A DNA stretch of 64,000 bases, taken from assembly GCF_021390595.1 (NCBI RefSeq), contig NZ_JAJEJR010000001.1, positions 1,302,001 through 1,366,000 of the forward strand, given 5' to 3'. How positions within the stretch are numbered: the stretch's first letter is position 1; every line of letters begins with the position of its first letter. The DNA is from Paraburkholderia sp. HP33-1. Lineage in GTDB: Bacteria; Pseudomonadota; Gammaproteobacteria; Burkholderiales; Burkholderiaceae. Of this stretch, positions 28,169-38,380 are shown one piece after another. Made by a program: the position numbers and the translations under genes. The notes below the pieces were generated by a model, which made no database searches, was not told where the DNA came from, and worked only from the letters and a program-made list of their open reading frames with translations.

Positions 28169-29197
28169 ATGAATACCCAAGAGGCGAAGATCGTCCTCGA
28201 GACTGCCTTGATCTGCGCGCAGGAGCCGTTAAAGCTCGGCGATTTGCGCAAGCTCTTTGCCGACGGCGTGTCGGCAGACACTGTTCGGACTTTGCTCGAA
28301 GACCTGAAGCGGGACTGGTCTGGGCGCGGTGTGGAGCTGGTCGGGCTGGCGTCGGGCTGGCGGTTTCAAAGCAAGCCCGCGATGCGTTCGTATCTGGATC
28401 GGTTGCATCCGGAAAAACCGCCGAAGTATTCGCGCGCGGTGCTCGAAACGCTCGCGATCATTGCCTATCGGCAACCGGTGACACGGGGCGATATCGAAGA
28501 AATTCGCGGTGTGACGGTGAATACGCAGGTCGTCAAGCAACTCGAGGACCGCGGCTGGATCGAGGTGATCGGTCATCGCGACGTGCCGGGACGTCCTGCG
28601 CTGTATGCGACCACGCGCCAGTTCCTCGACGACCTCGGCCTGACCGCGCTCGACGAGCTGCCGCCGCTTGCCGATCCGTCTGCGCAACTGAACGCGGATC
28701 TGCTGGGTCAGCACGCGATCGAGTTTGCTGAGGGCGATGCGCAAAGCGTGCAGCCGGCAGAGCAGAACTCGGCGAGTGAGGCTGGCGAGCCGGCTTCGCT
28801 GGAAGCGGCGCAAGCCGACGCGGCGCAGTACGCCGCGTCGGGATTCGAAGCGCAGCGGCACGAGACCGTAGCCGGGTCGACGTCCGAGCCGGAGGCCCAT
28901 GCCGAAGCGGCCGGGCAGGCCGGCACGACAAATGCGTCGGGCGCGCCGTACGACACGCAACAAGAGCCCGAACCGGCAGCGCGGACCGGCGTTACCGGCT
29001 TGGCACAGCATCACGATCCGGTCGCCCAGACCGATCCGGAAACACCCGCGCAAGACTCGGGCGTAGTTCGCAATACGGAGCACGCCACCGGGCCGAACCC
29101 GATCGAGGCGGCGCACGACGATCCCGAGGATCGCCGCGATGCCGCGCAGGACGCAGGCTTTCTGACCGACGACGAAACCGAGTCGCGCAGCGCCTGA
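28169..29197 (+). CDS. scpB: Segregation and condensation protein ScpB
   Basis: The first 180 residues are a typical ScpB: two winged-helix domains with [23 protein letters not shown], shortened here to its core [16 protein letters not shown], and [20 protein letters not shown] followed by IEEIRGV and [20 protein letters not shown]. ScpB joins ScpA and Smc in the condensin that organises chromosomes. The remaining 160 residues are an acidic, Ala/Glu/Gln-rich low-complexity tail that makes the protein longer (342 residues) than most ScpB. The ATG is at 28169. rluB follows after 65 bp, a common pairing in bacteria. Confidence 0.93.
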   Translation: MNTQEAKIVLETALICAQEPLKLGDLRKLFADGVSADTVRTLLEDLKRDWSGRGVELVGLASGWRFQSKPAMRSYLDRLHPEKPPKYSRAVLETLAIIAYRQPVTRGDIEEIRGVTVNTQVVKQLEDRGWIEVIGHRDVPGRPALYATTRQFLDDLGLTALDELPPLADPSAQLNADLLGQHAIEFAEGDAQSVQPAEQNSASEAGEPASLEAAQADAAQYAASGFEAQRHETVAGSTSEPEAHAEAAGQAGTTNASGAPYDTQQEPEPAARTGVTGLAQHHDPVAQTDPETPAQDSGVVRNTEHATGPNPIEAAHDDPEDRRDAAQDAGFLTDDETESRSA

Positions 29198-29262
29198 CGT
29201 AACCGAACTTTTTTTTGCCGCGCCCGCAATGGGCGCGCGCGACCTGACATTTTGAGGTTGTT

Positions 29263-31047
29263 TTGACACATACCCACGACACCGATTCGTCCGAATCCGA
29301 GCGCGCCGTGCCGTCGGCGCGGACCGACGAACGCACCACGCAAGCGTCGGCAGGCGAAGGCGAGCGCCCGGCTCACGGCGCGGAAGCAGACGGCGAAGAG
29401 CGTCCGCGCCGCGGTCTGCGTCGCGGGCCGCGCAGCCTGATCGCGCGACGGCGCGCCGGCGCGAAGACGAAGGCAGTTGAGGGCGCGCCCGCAGAGGGCG
29501 CGCCGGTAGTCTCCGAGGCGCCGCCGGATGGCGAGGTCGTCGCGCCGGTGCGCACGCCGCGCAAGGATGCGGGCGCCAAGCAGGGCGGTCGACGCAACGC
29601 CGGCGGAGCGAAGCGCGAGGGCGCGTCGCGCGAAGGCCAGCGTGAACGTCAGCCGCGCGAAGGCCAGCGAGAGGGGCAACGCGAGGGCCAGCGCCACAAC
29701 CGTCGCGGCGCCGATGCGGCTGCGGCCACGGATTCGGCTCAGGATGATCTGTTCTCGTACGTGACGTCGCCGGCGTTCGATGCCGACAACAGCGCGACTG
29801 GTGGCGTGCGCGCGCCGATGCTGCGCCGCGGCAAGCCCGCAGGCCCGAAACGCGTGCTCTCGCCCGACGACGACGCGCCGAAGCTGCACAAGGTGCTCGC
29901 CGAAGCGGGCATGGGCTCGCGCCGCGATATGGAGGAGCTGATCATCGCCGGCCGCGTGTCGGTGAACGGCGAGCCGGCGCACATCGGCCAGCGCATCATG
30001 CCGACCGACCAGGTCCGCATCAACGGCAAGCCGGTCAAGCGCAAGCTCGCCAGCAAGCCGCCGCGCGTGCTTCTGTACCACAAACCGACCGGCGAAATCG
30101 TCAGCCACGCGGACCCGGAAGGCCGTCCGTCGGTGTTCGACAAGCTGCCGCCGATGAAGACCGCCAAGTGGGTCGCGGTCGGCCGTCTCGACTTCAACAC
30201 AGAGGGTCTGCTGATGCTGACCACGTCGGGCGATCTCGCGAACCGCTTCATGCATCCGCGCTATAGCGTCGAGCGTGAGTACGCGGTGCGCGTCGTCGGC
30301 GAACTCGCCGAGGGCATGCGTCAGAAGCTGCTGCACGGCGTCGAACTCGAGGACGGCCCGGCGAATTTCCTGCGCATCCGCGACGGCGGTGGCGAAGGCA
30401 CCAATCACTGGTACCACGTCGCGCTCGCCGAGGGGCGGAATCGCGAAGTGCGCCGCATGTTCGAGGCGGCCGGCCTGATGGTCAGCCGGCTGATTCGCAC
30501 GCGCCACGGCTCGATTTCGCTGCCCAAGGGCCTGAAACGCGGCCGCTGGGAAGAGCTCGAGGACAATCAGGTGCGCGCGCTGATGGCATCGGTCGGCCTG
30601 AAGGCGCCGACCGAGGAGCGCGGCAGTCGTAATGCGGCGCCGGAGCGTCGTCAGCCGGATCCGATGCAGACGTCGATGGGCTTCATCAACCGCGAGCCGG
30701 TGTTGATGTCGCACAGCCGCTTCGAACAGCAGCCCCGTGGACAGGGTCGCCGTGGCGCGGCGGCCGGTGGCTTTGGCGCGGGCGCGGGTTTCGGTGCCGG
30801 CGCGGCCAATCGGGGCGCCGGTGGCCAGCGCGGCCGGGACGTTGACGGCAATCGCGCGCCATCGCCCAACGGCAATCGTGCGCGTACCGGTGGCAAGCGT
30901 GCCGGCCAGGCGCCGGGCAGTGGCGGCGGCAATCGCGCGCCAGGCGGCAATCGGGGCGGTAACGCGAACCGTGCTGGTGGCAACGCGGGTCCGGGCGGCG
31001 CAAATCGTGGCGGCGGCGCGCCGCGCGGACGCTCACGCGGCCGGTAA
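29263..31047 (+). CDS. rluB: 23S rRNA pseudouridine synthase RluB with long low-complexity ends
   Basis: The central part carries an S4 RNA-binding domain ([20 protein letters not shown], near residue 208) and the RsuA-family catalytic domain, with the catalytic Asp in [13 protein letters not shown] near residue 306. It should make the pseudouridine at the position equivalent to 2605 in 23S rRNA. The 200-residue N-terminal extension is charged with REGQRE-type repeats, and the last 120 residues are rich in Gly, Arg and Asn. At 594 residues it is about twice the E. coli length (291). The frame begins at TTG 29263 after a GAGG site; no in-frame ATG upstream offers a better start. Confidence 0.92.
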   Translation: MTHTHDTDSSESERAVPSARTDERTTQASAGEGERPAHGAEADGEERPRRGLRRGPRSLIARRRAGAKTKAVEGAPAEGAPVVSEAPPDGEVVAPVRTPRKDAGAKQGGRRNAGGAKREGASREGQRERQPREGQREGQREGQRHNRRGADAAAATDSAQDDLFSYVTSPAFDADNSATGGVRAPMLRRGKPAGPKRVLSPDDDAPKLHKVLAEAGMGSRRDMEELIIAGRVSVNGEPAHIGQRIMPTDQVRINGKPVKRKLASKPPRVLLYHKPTGEIVSHADPEGRPSVFDKLPPMKTAKWVAVGRLDFNTEGLLMLTTSGDLANRFMHPRYSVEREYAVRVVGELAEGMRQKLLHGVELEDGPANFLRIRDGGGEGTNHWYHVALAEGRNREVRRMFEAAGLMVSRLIRTRHGSISLPKGLKRGRWEELEDNQVRALMASVGLKAPTEERGSRNAAPERRQPDPMQTSMGFINREPVLMSHSRFEQQPRGQGRRGAAAGGFGAGAGFGAGAANRGAGGQRGRDVDGNRAPSPNGNRARTGGKRAGQAPGSGGGNRAPGGNRGGNANRAGGNAGPGGANRGGGAPRGRSRGR

Positions 31048-31070
31048 GCGGGGCGCAAAGCGGCGCTTGA

Positions 31071-31097
31071 GGGATGGCCGTTGAGGGGCCACCCTTT
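31071..31097 (+). terminator. Probable terminator after rluB
   Basis: GGG and TGGCC (31071-31079, with one bulged A) pair with GGCCACCC (31087-31094), followed by TTT. The T-run is short, so strength is uncertain. Confidence 0.45.
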
Positions 31098-31442
31098 CGT
31101 GAAGGTCGCTTGGCCGCATGGCTGCCGGATGCTTCAGACGGCTCGTCCAGCAATCGCGAGGCATCAATCCCGGGCGTTTGCGGGGCTGGCCGTTTATCGT
31201 TTTCAGCGATTTTTGCGGCCGGGTGTTCGGCGCATTCCGGCGGTTTCCTGAGGCTTCAAACGCCGTGCGATACGACGGCCAGGACATAAAGCGAGCGCTT
31301 CGACGAAAAAAGTTGGCGCAGCCCTTCCAGGTCCCTTTCCGGACCGCTCGGGCGACCTCGCAAAAGCCCGGATTCGTCGCCACATAGTCGAAAGATTCCC
31401 ATGAAATCAAGTGGAAATACGCGACGCCCGGCGTTCTGCGGA

Positions 31443-31471
31443 TTGCGTTTGGGCCGAAAAATGGCTACAAT
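31443..31471 (+). promoter_or_regulatory. Sigma70 promoter of the rimP-nusA-infB leader
   Basis: TTGCGT (31443-31448), 17 bases, then TACAAT (31466-31471) form one of the best sigma70 promoters in the window. Transcription should start near 31478, about 205 bases before rimP. Confidence 0.7.
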
Positions 31472-31533
31472 CGCGAAGTCGCTGGGCGTACGATTTCATG
31501 TGCGGCTCAGGTGCGACCACCGGCAATAAGATG

Positions 31534-31558
31534 ATGGGCGTTCAGCCCATTTTTTTTT
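31534..31558 (+). terminator. Intrinsic terminator inside the rimP leader (attenuator or small-RNA end)
   Basis: ATGGGC (31534-31539), loop GTTCA, GCCCAT (31545-31550) and eight T form a clear intrinsic terminator about 55 bases after the predicted transcription start. It would release an RNA of roughly 80 bases unless bypassed on the way into rimP-nusA-infB. Confidence 0.8.
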
Positions 31559-31683
31559 GCCGCTCAGTTCTTCGTGGTTCGGCATCTCGGGTTCGCACTA
31601 ACGTGCGCCGGCTAGGCGCGCGGCCCGCATTGGTTGTTTGCAGAAGAGGCGAGGCTCGCTGCGCGAACATCTAAGAGGGCACT

Positions 31684-32142
31684 GTGCAACTGACGGAACT
31701 GATTGAAACCACGGTCGTGGGACTCGGCTACGAGCTCGTCGATCTCGAGCGCACCGGGCGCGGCATGTTGTGTATCTATATCGACCAGCCGGCCGGCATC
31801 GCGATCGAAGACTGCGAGAAAGTCACGCGTCAGCTCCAGCACGTTCTGACGGTCGAAAATATCGATTACGAGCGGCTCGAAGTGTCGTCGCCCGGTCTCG
31901 ACCGCCCGCTGAAAAAACTGGCGGATTTTGAACGCTTCGCGGGCAGCGAAGCGGTTATCACACTGAAAAAGCCATTGGACGGTCGGAAATCGTACCGGGG
32001 TATCTTGCATGCTCCGCAGGGCGAGACGATCGGTCTGGAATTTGAAGGAAAAGAAGGCGCCGCGATGCTCGATTTCACGCTCGCGGACATGGACAAGGCG
32101 CGCCTTGTTCCGAAAGTTGACTTTAGGAGCCGCAAACAATGA
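31684..32142 (+). CDS. rimP: Ribosome maturation factor RimP
   Basis: The 152-residue protein is RimP, needed for maturation of the 30S subunit. The sequence begins with [20 protein letters not shown] and contains the family signature [16 protein letters not shown] at about residues 60-75. The C-terminal Sm-like barrel includes [20 protein letters not shown]. The start is GTG 31684, with GAGGG seven bases upstream. Its TGA overlaps the nusA ATG (ATGA at 32139-32142), so the two are translationally coupled. Confidence 0.95.
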   Translation: MQLTELIETTVVGLGYELVDLERTGRGMLCIYIDQPAGIAIEDCEKVTRQLQHVLTVENIDYERLEVSSPGLDRPLKKLADFERFAGSEAVITLKKPLDGRKSYRGILHAPQGETIGLEFEGKEGAAMLDFTLADMDKARLVPKVDFRSRKQ

Positions 32143-33614
32143 GTCGCGAAGTGTTGATGCTGGTGGATGCGCTGGCACGCGAGAAGAATGTCGATAAGGA
32201 CGTGGTATTTGCCGCGCTCGAAGCGGCTCTCGCTTCGGCCTCCAAGAAACTCTTCGAAGAAGATGCGGATATCCGCGTCCACATCGACCGTGAAAGCGGC
32301 GAGCACGAAACGTTTCGCCGCTGGAAGGTGGTACCGGACGAAGCTGGTTTGCAGGAGCCGGATCAGGAAATCCTGCTGTTCGAGGCGCGCGAGCAACAGC
32401 CGACTATCCAGCTCGACGAGTACATCGAGGAGCCGGTGCCGTCGATCGAATTCGGCCGTATCGGTGCGCAGGCCGCCAAGCAGGTGATCCTGCAAAAGGT
32501 GCGTGACGCCGAGCGCGAGCAGATCCTGAACGACTTCCTCGAACGCGGCGAACACATCATGACCGGCTCGGTGAAGCGCCTCGACAAGGGCAACTTCATC
32601 GTCGAATCGGGCCGTGTCGAAGCGCTCCTGCGCCGCGACCAGCTGATCCCGAAGGAAAACCTGCGCGTGGGCGACCGCGTGCGTGCCTATATTGCGAAGG
32701 TCGATCGCACTGCCCGTGGTCCGCAGATCGAGCTGTCGCGTACCGCGCCGGAATTCCTGATGAAGCTGTTCGAGATGGAAGTGCCGGAAATCGAGCAGGG
32801 CCTGCTCGAGATCAAGGCGGCGGCTCGAGATCCGGGTGTGCGTGCGAAGATCGGTGTGGTCGCTTATGACAAGCGCATCGATCCGATCGGCACCTGCGTC
32901 GGTATCCGCGGCTCGCGCGTGCAGGCCGTGCGCAACGAGCTCGGTGGCGAAAACGTCGACATCGTGCTATGGTCGGAAGACCCCGCCCAGTTCGTGATCG
33001 GCGCGCTCGCGCCGGCAGCCGTGCAGTCGATCGTCGTCGATGAAGAAAAGCATTCGATGGACGTCGTCGTCGACGAGAACGAACTTGCGGTCGCGATCGG
33101 CCGCAGCGGCCAGAACGTGCGTCTTGCCAGCGAGCTCACCGGCTGGCAAATCAACATCATGACGCCGGACGAATCTGCGCAGAAGCAGAATCAGGAGCGC
33201 GGCGTCCTGCGCGACCTGTTCATGGCGCGTCTCGATGTGGACGAGGAAGTCGCCGACATCCTGATCGACGAAGGCTTCACGAGCCTCGAAGAGATCGCTT
33301 ATGTGCCGCTCAACGAAATGCTCGAAATCGAGGCATTCGACGAAGATACCGTTCACGAACTGCGCAACCGATCGCGCGACGCGCTGTTGACGTTGGCAAT
33401 CGCGAACGAAGAAAAGGTCGAGAATGTGGCACTCGACCTGAAGAGCCTGGACGGCATGGACGCCGACCTGCTCGCAAAGCTGGCTGAACACCAGGTCCAG
33501 ACGCGGGACGAACTCGCCGAACTGGCCGTGGATGAACTGGTCGAGATGACCGGTATGCAAGAGGATGCCGCTAAGGCGTTGATCATGAAAGCACGTGAAC
33601 ACTGGTTCCAGTGA
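32139..33614 (+). CDS. nusA: Transcription termination/antitermination factor NusA
   Basis: The 491-residue protein has the full NusA layout. An N-terminal RNA-polymerase-binding domain (about 1-130) is followed by an S1 domain ([20 protein letters not shown], near residue 140), two KH domains ([20 protein letters not shown] near residue 250, then [18 protein letters not shown] near residue 320), and two acidic C-terminal repeats. NusA pairs with elongating RNA polymerase, affecting pausing, termination and rRNA antitermination. It overlaps rimP by four bases and is followed by infB. Confidence 0.97.
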   Translation: MSREVLMLVDALAREKNVDKDVVFAALEAALASASKKLFEEDADIRVHIDRESGEHETFRRWKVVPDEAGLQEPDQEILLFEAREQQPTIQLDEYIEEPVPSIEFGRIGAQAAKQVILQKVRDAEREQILNDFLERGEHIMTGSVKRLDKGNFIVESGRVEALLRRDQLIPKENLRVGDRVRAYIAKVDRTARGPQIELSRTAPEFLMKLFEMEVPEIEQGLLEIKAAARDPGVRAKIGVVAYDKRIDPIGTCVGIRGSRVQAVRNELGGENVDIVLWSEDPAQFVIGALAPAAVQSIVVDEEKHSMDVVVDENELAVAIGRSGQNVRLASELTGWQINIMTPDESAQKQNQERGVLRDLFMARLDVDEEVADILIDEGFTSLEEIAYVPLNEMLEIEAFDEDTVHELRNRSRDALLTLAIANEEKVENVALDLKSLDGMDADLLAKLAEHQVQTRDELAELAVDELVEMTGMQEDAAKALIMKAREHWFQ

Positions 33615-33707
33615 GAAATGACCATGGCGCACTAAATTGACGCGGCCGTTAGGCCGCATGACACGATGCTAACCGCAAGGAATCGGTCCTTGCATTAAGA
33701 GGAATGA

Positions 33708-36626
33708 ATGGCGAGTAACAACGTAGCCCAATTTGCCGCGGAACTAAAAATGCCTGCAGGCGTGCTGCTCGAGCAGCTGCAGGCGGCGGGCGTCACAAAA
33801 GCGAGCGAAGACGACAACCTGTCCGAGGCGGACAAGGCGCGTCTGCTCGACCACTTGCGCAAGTCCCACGGCTCGACTGATGCGGACAAGCGCAAGATCA
33901 CGCTGACGAAACGGCATACGTCGGAAATCAAGCAATCCGATGCGACGGGCAAAGCTCGCACCATTCAGGTCGAGGTGCGCAAGAAGCGCACGTTCGTCCG
34001 CCGCGATGAGGCCGTCGCGGAAGGCGGGGATGCATCGAATCATGTGGCCGAAAACGCGGACGCCGAAGACCTCGAGTTGCAGCGTCGTGAGGAAGAAGCA
34101 CGTCACGAAGCGGAGCTGCTCGAAAAGCAGGCGCAGGAGCTGAAGGCGCGCCAGGAACAGCTCGAGCGCGAAGAGGCCGAGCGTCAGGCGCGCGAGCAGG
34201 CTGCGGAAGCCGAACGTCAGCGCGCGGAAGATGAGGCGAAGAAGCGCGCGGCGGCTGCGGCCGAGGCGGTGGCTCGCGAGAAGGCCCAGCAGGCGGCTCA
34301 AGCCGCTGCACCGACTGCCGCGAAGGCAAGCGAGCAGGACGACGAGCGTGCAGCCGCGGAACGCGCTGCGCAACGCGAAGCCGCGAAGAAAGCGGAAGAC
34401 GCCGCGCGTGTCGCCGCTGAAAAGGCGCGTGCCGAACAGGAAGAAATCGCCAAGCGCCGCGCGGCGGCCGAAGCCGAAGCGCGCGCGATTCGCGAAATGA
34501 TGAACACGCCGCGCAAGGCGCAGGTGAAGGCGCCGGAACCTGCGCCGAAGCCCGCCGAGCCGGCCAAGGCAGCCGAAGCCAAGGGTACGCTGCACAAGCC
34601 GGCGCGTCCGGCTGGCGAAGCGCCGGCGCGCCCGGCAGCCAGGAAGCCGGCAACTGCCGCGGCGCCGGCACCCGCGAGCGCACCGTCTGCGGGCGACAAG
34701 AAGAAGCCGGCCGGCGGTAAGAGCGGCTGGCAGGACGACGCAGCGAAGCGCCGCGGCATCAAGACGCGCGGCGACTCGAGCGGCGGTGTCGACCGCGGCT
34801 GGCGCGGCGGTCCGAAGGGCCGCGGCAAGCATCAGGAACAGGCCACTACGTTCCAGGCGCCGACCGAGCCGATCGTGCGTGAAGTACACGTGCCGGAAAC
34901 CATCACGGTCGCGGATCTCGCGCACAAGATGGCGGTGAAGGCGTCGGAAGTCATCAAGGTGATGATGAAGCTTGGCCAGATGGTCACGATCAACCAGATG
35001 CTGGACCAGGAAACGGCGATGATCATCGTCGAGGAACTGGGTCATCGTGCGGTTGCGGCGAAGCTGGACGATCCGGAAGCAATGCTGGTCGAAGGCGAAG
35101 CGACCGATGCCGAAGCGCTGCCTCGTCCGCCGGTCGTCACGGTGATGGGCCACGTCGACCACGGCAAGACCTCGTTGCTCGACTATGTCCGTCGTGCGAA
35201 GGTTGCCGCGGGCGAAGCGGGCGGCATTACGCAGCATATCGGCGCTTACCACGTCGAAACGCCGCGCGGCGTGATCACGTTCCTCGATACGCCGGGTCAC
35301 GAAGCCTTTACGGCAATGCGTGCCCGCGGTGCGAAGGCGACCGACATCGTCATTCTGGTGGTTGCCGCCGACGACGGCGTGATGCCGCAGACGAAGGAAG
35401 CGATCTCCCACGCGAAGGCCGGCGGCGTGCCGCTCGTCGTCGCGATCAACAAGATCGACAAGCCTGATGCGAATCCGGAGCGCGTGAAGCAGGAACTCGT
35501 CGCCGAAGGCGTCGTGCCGGAAGAGTACGGTGGCGACTCGCCATTCGTGCCGGTGTCGGCGAAGACTGGCGCGGGCATCGACGATCTGCTCGAAAACGTG
35601 CTGCTGCAGGCCGAAGTGCTTGAACTGAAGGCACCGGTCGAATCGCCGGCCAAGGGTCTCGTGATCGAAGCGAAGCTCGACAAGGGTAAGGGTCCGGTCG
35701 CAACGATCCTCGTCCAGTCGGGTACGCTGAACCGCGGGGACGTCGTGCTGGCAGGCAGCGCCTATGGTCGCGTGCGTGCAATGCTCGACGAAACCGGCAA
35801 GCCGACCAAGTCCGCTGGTCCGTCGATCCCGGTCGAAATCCAGGGTCTGTCGGAAGTGCCGCAGGCGGGCGAAGAAGTGATCGTGATGCCGGACGAGCGC
35901 AAGGCGCGTGAAGTTGCTCTGTTCCGTCAGGGCAAGTTCCGCGACGTCAAGCTCGCGAAGCAGCAGGCCGCGAAGCTCGAGACCATGCTCGAACAGATGG
36001 GCGAAGGCGAAGTGCAGTACATGCCGCTCATCGTCAAGGCCGACGTGCAGGGTTCGCAGGAAGCGCTGGTGCAATCTCTGCAGAAGCTTTCCACTGACGA
36101 AGTGCGCGTGCAGATCGTGCACGGCGCGGTTGGCGGCATCAGCGAGTCGGACGTCAACCTCGCGACGGCGTCGAAGGCAGTCATCATCGGCTTCAACACC
36201 CGCGCGGATGCGCAGGCTCGCAAGCTCGCGGAAGCCAATGGCGTCGATATCCGCTACTACAACATCATCTACGACGCAGTGGATGACGTGAAGGCGGCGA
36301 TGTCGGGCATGCTGGCGCCGGAGAAGCGCGAAGTCGTGACGGGCACGGTCGAAGTGCGCCAGGTCTTCAAGGTGCCGAAGGTCGGCTCCGTGGCCGGCTG
36401 TATGGTTACGGACGGTTTCGTCAAGCGCTCGTCGTCGGTGCGCGTGTTGCGCAACAACGTCGTCATCTTCACGGGCGAGCTCGATTCGCTCAAGCGCTTC
36501 AAGGACGACGTGAAGGAAGTCCGTCAGGGCTTCGAGTGCGGTATGTCGATCAAGAACTTCAACGATATCGTCGAAGGCGATCAGTTCGAAGTTTTCGAGG
36601 TCACCGAAGTCGCGCGTACGCTGTAA
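33708..36626 (+). CDS. infB: Translation initiation factor IF-2
   Basis: The 972-residue GTPase brings initiator tRNA to the 30S subunit. An IF2-N domain ([20 protein letters not shown]) opens the protein. A long charged helical region rich in Glu, Ala, Arg and Lys covers about residues 110-270, then a Pro/Ala/Lys stretch, a second IF2-N domain near residue 390, and the G domain from about residue 474 ([39 protein letters not shown]). Domains II-IV and the C2 tRNA-binding domain follow. The ATG at 33708 has an AAGAGGAA site. A strong terminator follows the gene. Confidence 0.97.
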   Translation: MASNNVAQFAAELKMPAGVLLEQLQAAGVTKASEDDNLSEADKARLLDHLRKSHGSTDADKRKITLTKRHTSEIKQSDATGKARTIQVEVRKKRTFVRRDEAVAEGGDASNHVAENADAEDLELQRREEEARHEAELLEKQAQELKARQEQLEREEAERQAREQAAEAERQRAEDEAKKRAAAAAEAVAREKAQQAAQAAAPTAAKASEQDDERAAAERAAQREAAKKAEDAARVAAEKARAEQEEIAKRRAAAEAEARAIREMMNTPRKAQVKAPEPAPKPAEPAKAAEAKGTLHKPARPAGEAPARPAARKPATAAAPAPASAPSAGDKKKPAGGKSGWQDDAAKRRGIKTRGDSSGGVDRGWRGGPKGRGKHQEQATTFQAPTEPIVREVHVPETITVADLAHKMAVKASEVIKVMMKLGQMVTINQMLDQETAMIIVEELGHRAVAAKLDDPEAMLVEGEATDAEALPRPPVVTVMGHVDHGKTSLLDYVRRAKVAAGEAGGITQHIGAYHVETPRGVITFLDTPGHEAFTAMRARGAKATDIVILVVAADDGVMPQTKEAISHAKAGGVPLVVAINKIDKPDANPERVKQELVAEGVVPEEYGGDSPFVPVSAKTGAGIDDLLENVLLQAEVLELKAPVESPAKGLVIEAKLDKGKGPVATILVQSGTLNRGDVVLAGSAYGRVRAMLDETGKPTKSAGPSIPVEIQGLSEVPQAGEEVIVMPDERKAREVALFRQGKFRDVKLAKQQAAKLETMLEQMGEGEVQYMPLIVKADVQGSQEALVQSLQKLSTDEVRVQIVHGAVGGISESDVNLATASKAVIIGFNTRADAQARKLAEANGVDIRYYNIIYDAVDDVKAAMSGMLAPEKREVVTGTVEVRQVFKVPKVGSVAGCMVTDGFVKRSSSVRVLRNNVVIFTGELDSLKRFKDDVKEVRQGFECGMSIKNFNDIVEGDQFEVFEVTEVARTL

Positions 36627-36642
36627 TTCACGCGGCACGGCA

Positions 36643-36686
36643 CAACGGGCGGAACGGGCTTGACGCCCGCTCCGCCCGTTGTTTTT
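36643..36686 (+). terminator. Strong terminator between infB and rbfA
   Basis: CAACGGGCGGA with CGGGC (36643-36659) pairs with the 36665-36681 arm, giving a 16-bp stem with one mismatch, and five T follow. It lies inside what is usually a single nusA-infB-rbfA-truB operon, so rbfA-truB may depend on readthrough or on a separate promoter in the 190 bases that follow. Confidence 0.8.
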
Positions 36687-36878
36687 GAGCCCGCTACGTC
36701 GAGTTTGTTGCCGGCTTCGTTGCCGCGTTCATCGTGAATGGGCCCAAAGCGCGAGACCATCGCATCGACGGGCCGCTCACAGGCTGCGGCGACGCGCGAC
36801 GCCGTCGTATCGAATGGATAACAAACACGGCTCGCGCGAACCATTTTTTGCATCCGTCATCGCGGAGCACACAACACC

Positions 36879-37244
36879 ATGTCTAAAAAACGTACTTCTC
36901 CCAATCGCAACGTCCAGATCGCCGATCAGATCCAGCGCGACCTGGCTGAGCTGCTGCGCGAGGTCAAGGATCCGCGCATCGGCATCGTCACGTTTCAGAG
37001 CGTCGAGCTGACGCCCGACTACGCGCACGCGAAGGTCTACTTCACGACGCTGACGGGCGACCCGCAGCAGACGCTTGAAGCACTGACGCATGCGGCCGGC
37101 CATTTGCGCAATCTGCTGTTCAAGCGCCTGCATATCCATACGGTGCCGACGCTGCATTTCCACTACGACAAGACGATCGAGCGCGCTGTCGAAATGTCGC
37201 GTCTGATCGACGAGGCAAATTCCACGCGCGCGAAGGACGACTGA
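36879..37244 (+). CDS. rbfA: 30S ribosome-binding factor RbfA
   Basis: The 121-residue protein has the KH-like RbfA fold with [21 protein letters not shown], of which the core [19 protein letters not shown] is diagnostic, and later [25 protein letters not shown]. RbfA binds the 16S 5' region during late 30S assembly and cold adaptation. It starts at ATG 36879 and is followed by truB 78 bp away. Confidence 0.95.
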   Translation: MSKKRTSPNRNVQIADQIQRDLAELLREVKDPRIGIVTFQSVELTPDYAHAKVYFTTLTGDPQQTLEALTHAAGHLRNLLFKRLHIHTVPTLHFHYDKTIERAVEMSRLIDEANSTRAKDD

Positions 37245-37322
37245 GCGACTGCTACGCCGCGGTGCTCGATGTAGCGCGCGGCGCCGATTTTCGTATTTCC
37301 CGAACGTTCTGCCTCACTCGAC

Positions 37323-38258
37323 ATGACCGCACCTCAACGCCCCCGCGTGCCGCGTCGCGCGCTCGACGGCGTGCTGTTGCTCGACAAGCCGCTCGGCCTG
37401 TCGAGCAATGACGCGCTGGTCCGCGCGAAACGTCTCTATCTGGCGAAAAAGGCGGGCCACACCGGCACGCTCGACCCGCTCGCAACCGGCCTGTTGCCAC
37501 TGTGCTTTGGCGAGGCCACCAAGTTTTCGCAAGACCTGCTCGAAGCCGACAAGACCTACGAGGCTACGATGCGCCTCGGCATACGCACGACCACTGGCGA
37601 CGCCGAAGGCGAGGCGCTCGACATTCGAGCGGTCAATTGCGACGAAGCGGCGGTGCGGGCGGCCTTGCCACGCTTGATCGGCGAGATCGTTCAGATTCCG
37701 CCGATGTACTCGGCGCTCAAGCGCGACGGCAAGCCCCTGTACGAGTACGCGCGCGCCGGCCAGACGGTCGAACGGGAAGGGCGGCAGGTGACGATTCACG
37801 CGCTTGAGCTGATCGCCTGCGCGCTGCCGGAAGTGAAGTTTCGCGTGACGTGCAGCAAGGGCACCTATGTGCGCACACTCGCTGAGGATATCGGCGAGGC
37901 GCTTGGCTGCGGTGCGCATCTGGTCGCGCTCCGGCGCACGGGCGTCGGCGCGCTGACCCTCGAGCATTCGGTCACGCTCGACGCGTTGTCCGACGCGGCC
38001 CCGGCCGAACGCGACGCATGGCTGCAACCGGTCGACGCGTTGCTATCGACGTTCCCGCAGGTCTGTCTCAACGACGACGACACGCGCCGCTTCCTCCACG
38101 GACAGCGGCTGAAGCTGTCGTCGTTGACGATTGCCGCCGATGCCTTGAATGCGCCGCGCGTGAGGGTGTACTCGGCGCAAGGGCGGCTTCTCGGTGTCGC
38201 GAGGCCAGCCGAAGGCGTGCTTGCACCCGAACGTCTGGTCGTGACGACGGAGAACTAG
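37323..38258 (+). CDS. truB: tRNA pseudouridine-55 synthase TruB
   Basis: The 311-residue enzyme makes pseudouridine 55 in the T-loop of tRNAs. GVLLLDKPLGLSSNDAL near residue 15 and the catalytic Asp in GHTGTLDPLATGLLPL near residue 50 are diagnostic, with IPPMYSALKRDGKPLYEYAR near residue 127 and SKGTYVRTLAEDIGEALG near residue 178. A bidirectional terminator follows and separates it from the convergent efflux operon. Confidence 0.96.
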   Translation: MTAPQRPRVPRRALDGVLLLDKPLGLSSNDALVRAKRLYLAKKAGHTGTLDPLATGLLPLCFGEATKFSQDLLEADKTYEATMRLGIRTTTGDAEGEALDIRAVNCDEAAVRAALPRLIGEIVQIPPMYSALKRDGKPLYEYARAGQTVEREGRQVTIHALELIACALPEVKFRVTCSKGTYVRTLAEDIGEALGCGAHLVALRRTGVGALTLEHSVTLDALSDAAPAERDAWLQPVDALLSTFPQVCLNDDDTRRFLHGQRLKLSSLTIAADALNAPRVRVYSAQGRLLGVARPAEGVLAPERLVVTTEN

Positions 38259-38290
38259 ACGCGCAGTTTTGTCAGTCGCATGCGGACAAT

Positions 38291-38327
38291 AAAAAAGCGG
38301 GATCGCCCGATAGCGATCCCGCTTTTT
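38291..38327. terminator. Bidirectional terminator between truB and the efflux operon
   Basis: AGCGGGATCG (38296-38305) pairs with CGATCCCGCT (38314-38323). An A-run lies on the left and a T-run on the right, so the hairpin can end both the plus-strand truB transcript and the minus-strand emrB-like transcript. Confidence 0.85.
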
Positions 38328-38380
38328 ACATGCCGTCTACGATGCAGTGTCGAACTAGCGCAATAGCACAACCTACGGGC

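Larger units (their letters stand above)
31048..31683. other. Long leader region upstream of rimP
   Basis: These 636 bases hold a probable rluB terminator at 31071-31097, a good sigma70 promoter at 31443-31471, and an intrinsic terminator at 31534-31558 before the rimP start. No tRNA gene is seen, although some bacteria have one here. The part from about 31100 to 31440 shows nothing I can name. Confidence 0.6.

Noticed and set aside
29201..29262. T-run and GCGCCC/GGGCGC hairpin between scpB and rluB as a terminator
   Set aside because: The T-run lies before the hairpin on the plus strand, and the minus-strand reading gives an A-run, so it is not an intrinsic terminator in either direction.
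31048..31683. A tRNA gene upstream of rimP, as found in some bacteria
   Set aside because: I find no cloverleaf pattern, T-loop or anticodon arm; only the promoter and terminator are supported.
33744..36638. A 964-codon open frame on the minus strand opposite infB
   Set aside because: infB on the plus strand has clear motifs; the minus-strand product is Arg/His/Leu low complexity, typical of GC-rich shadow frames.
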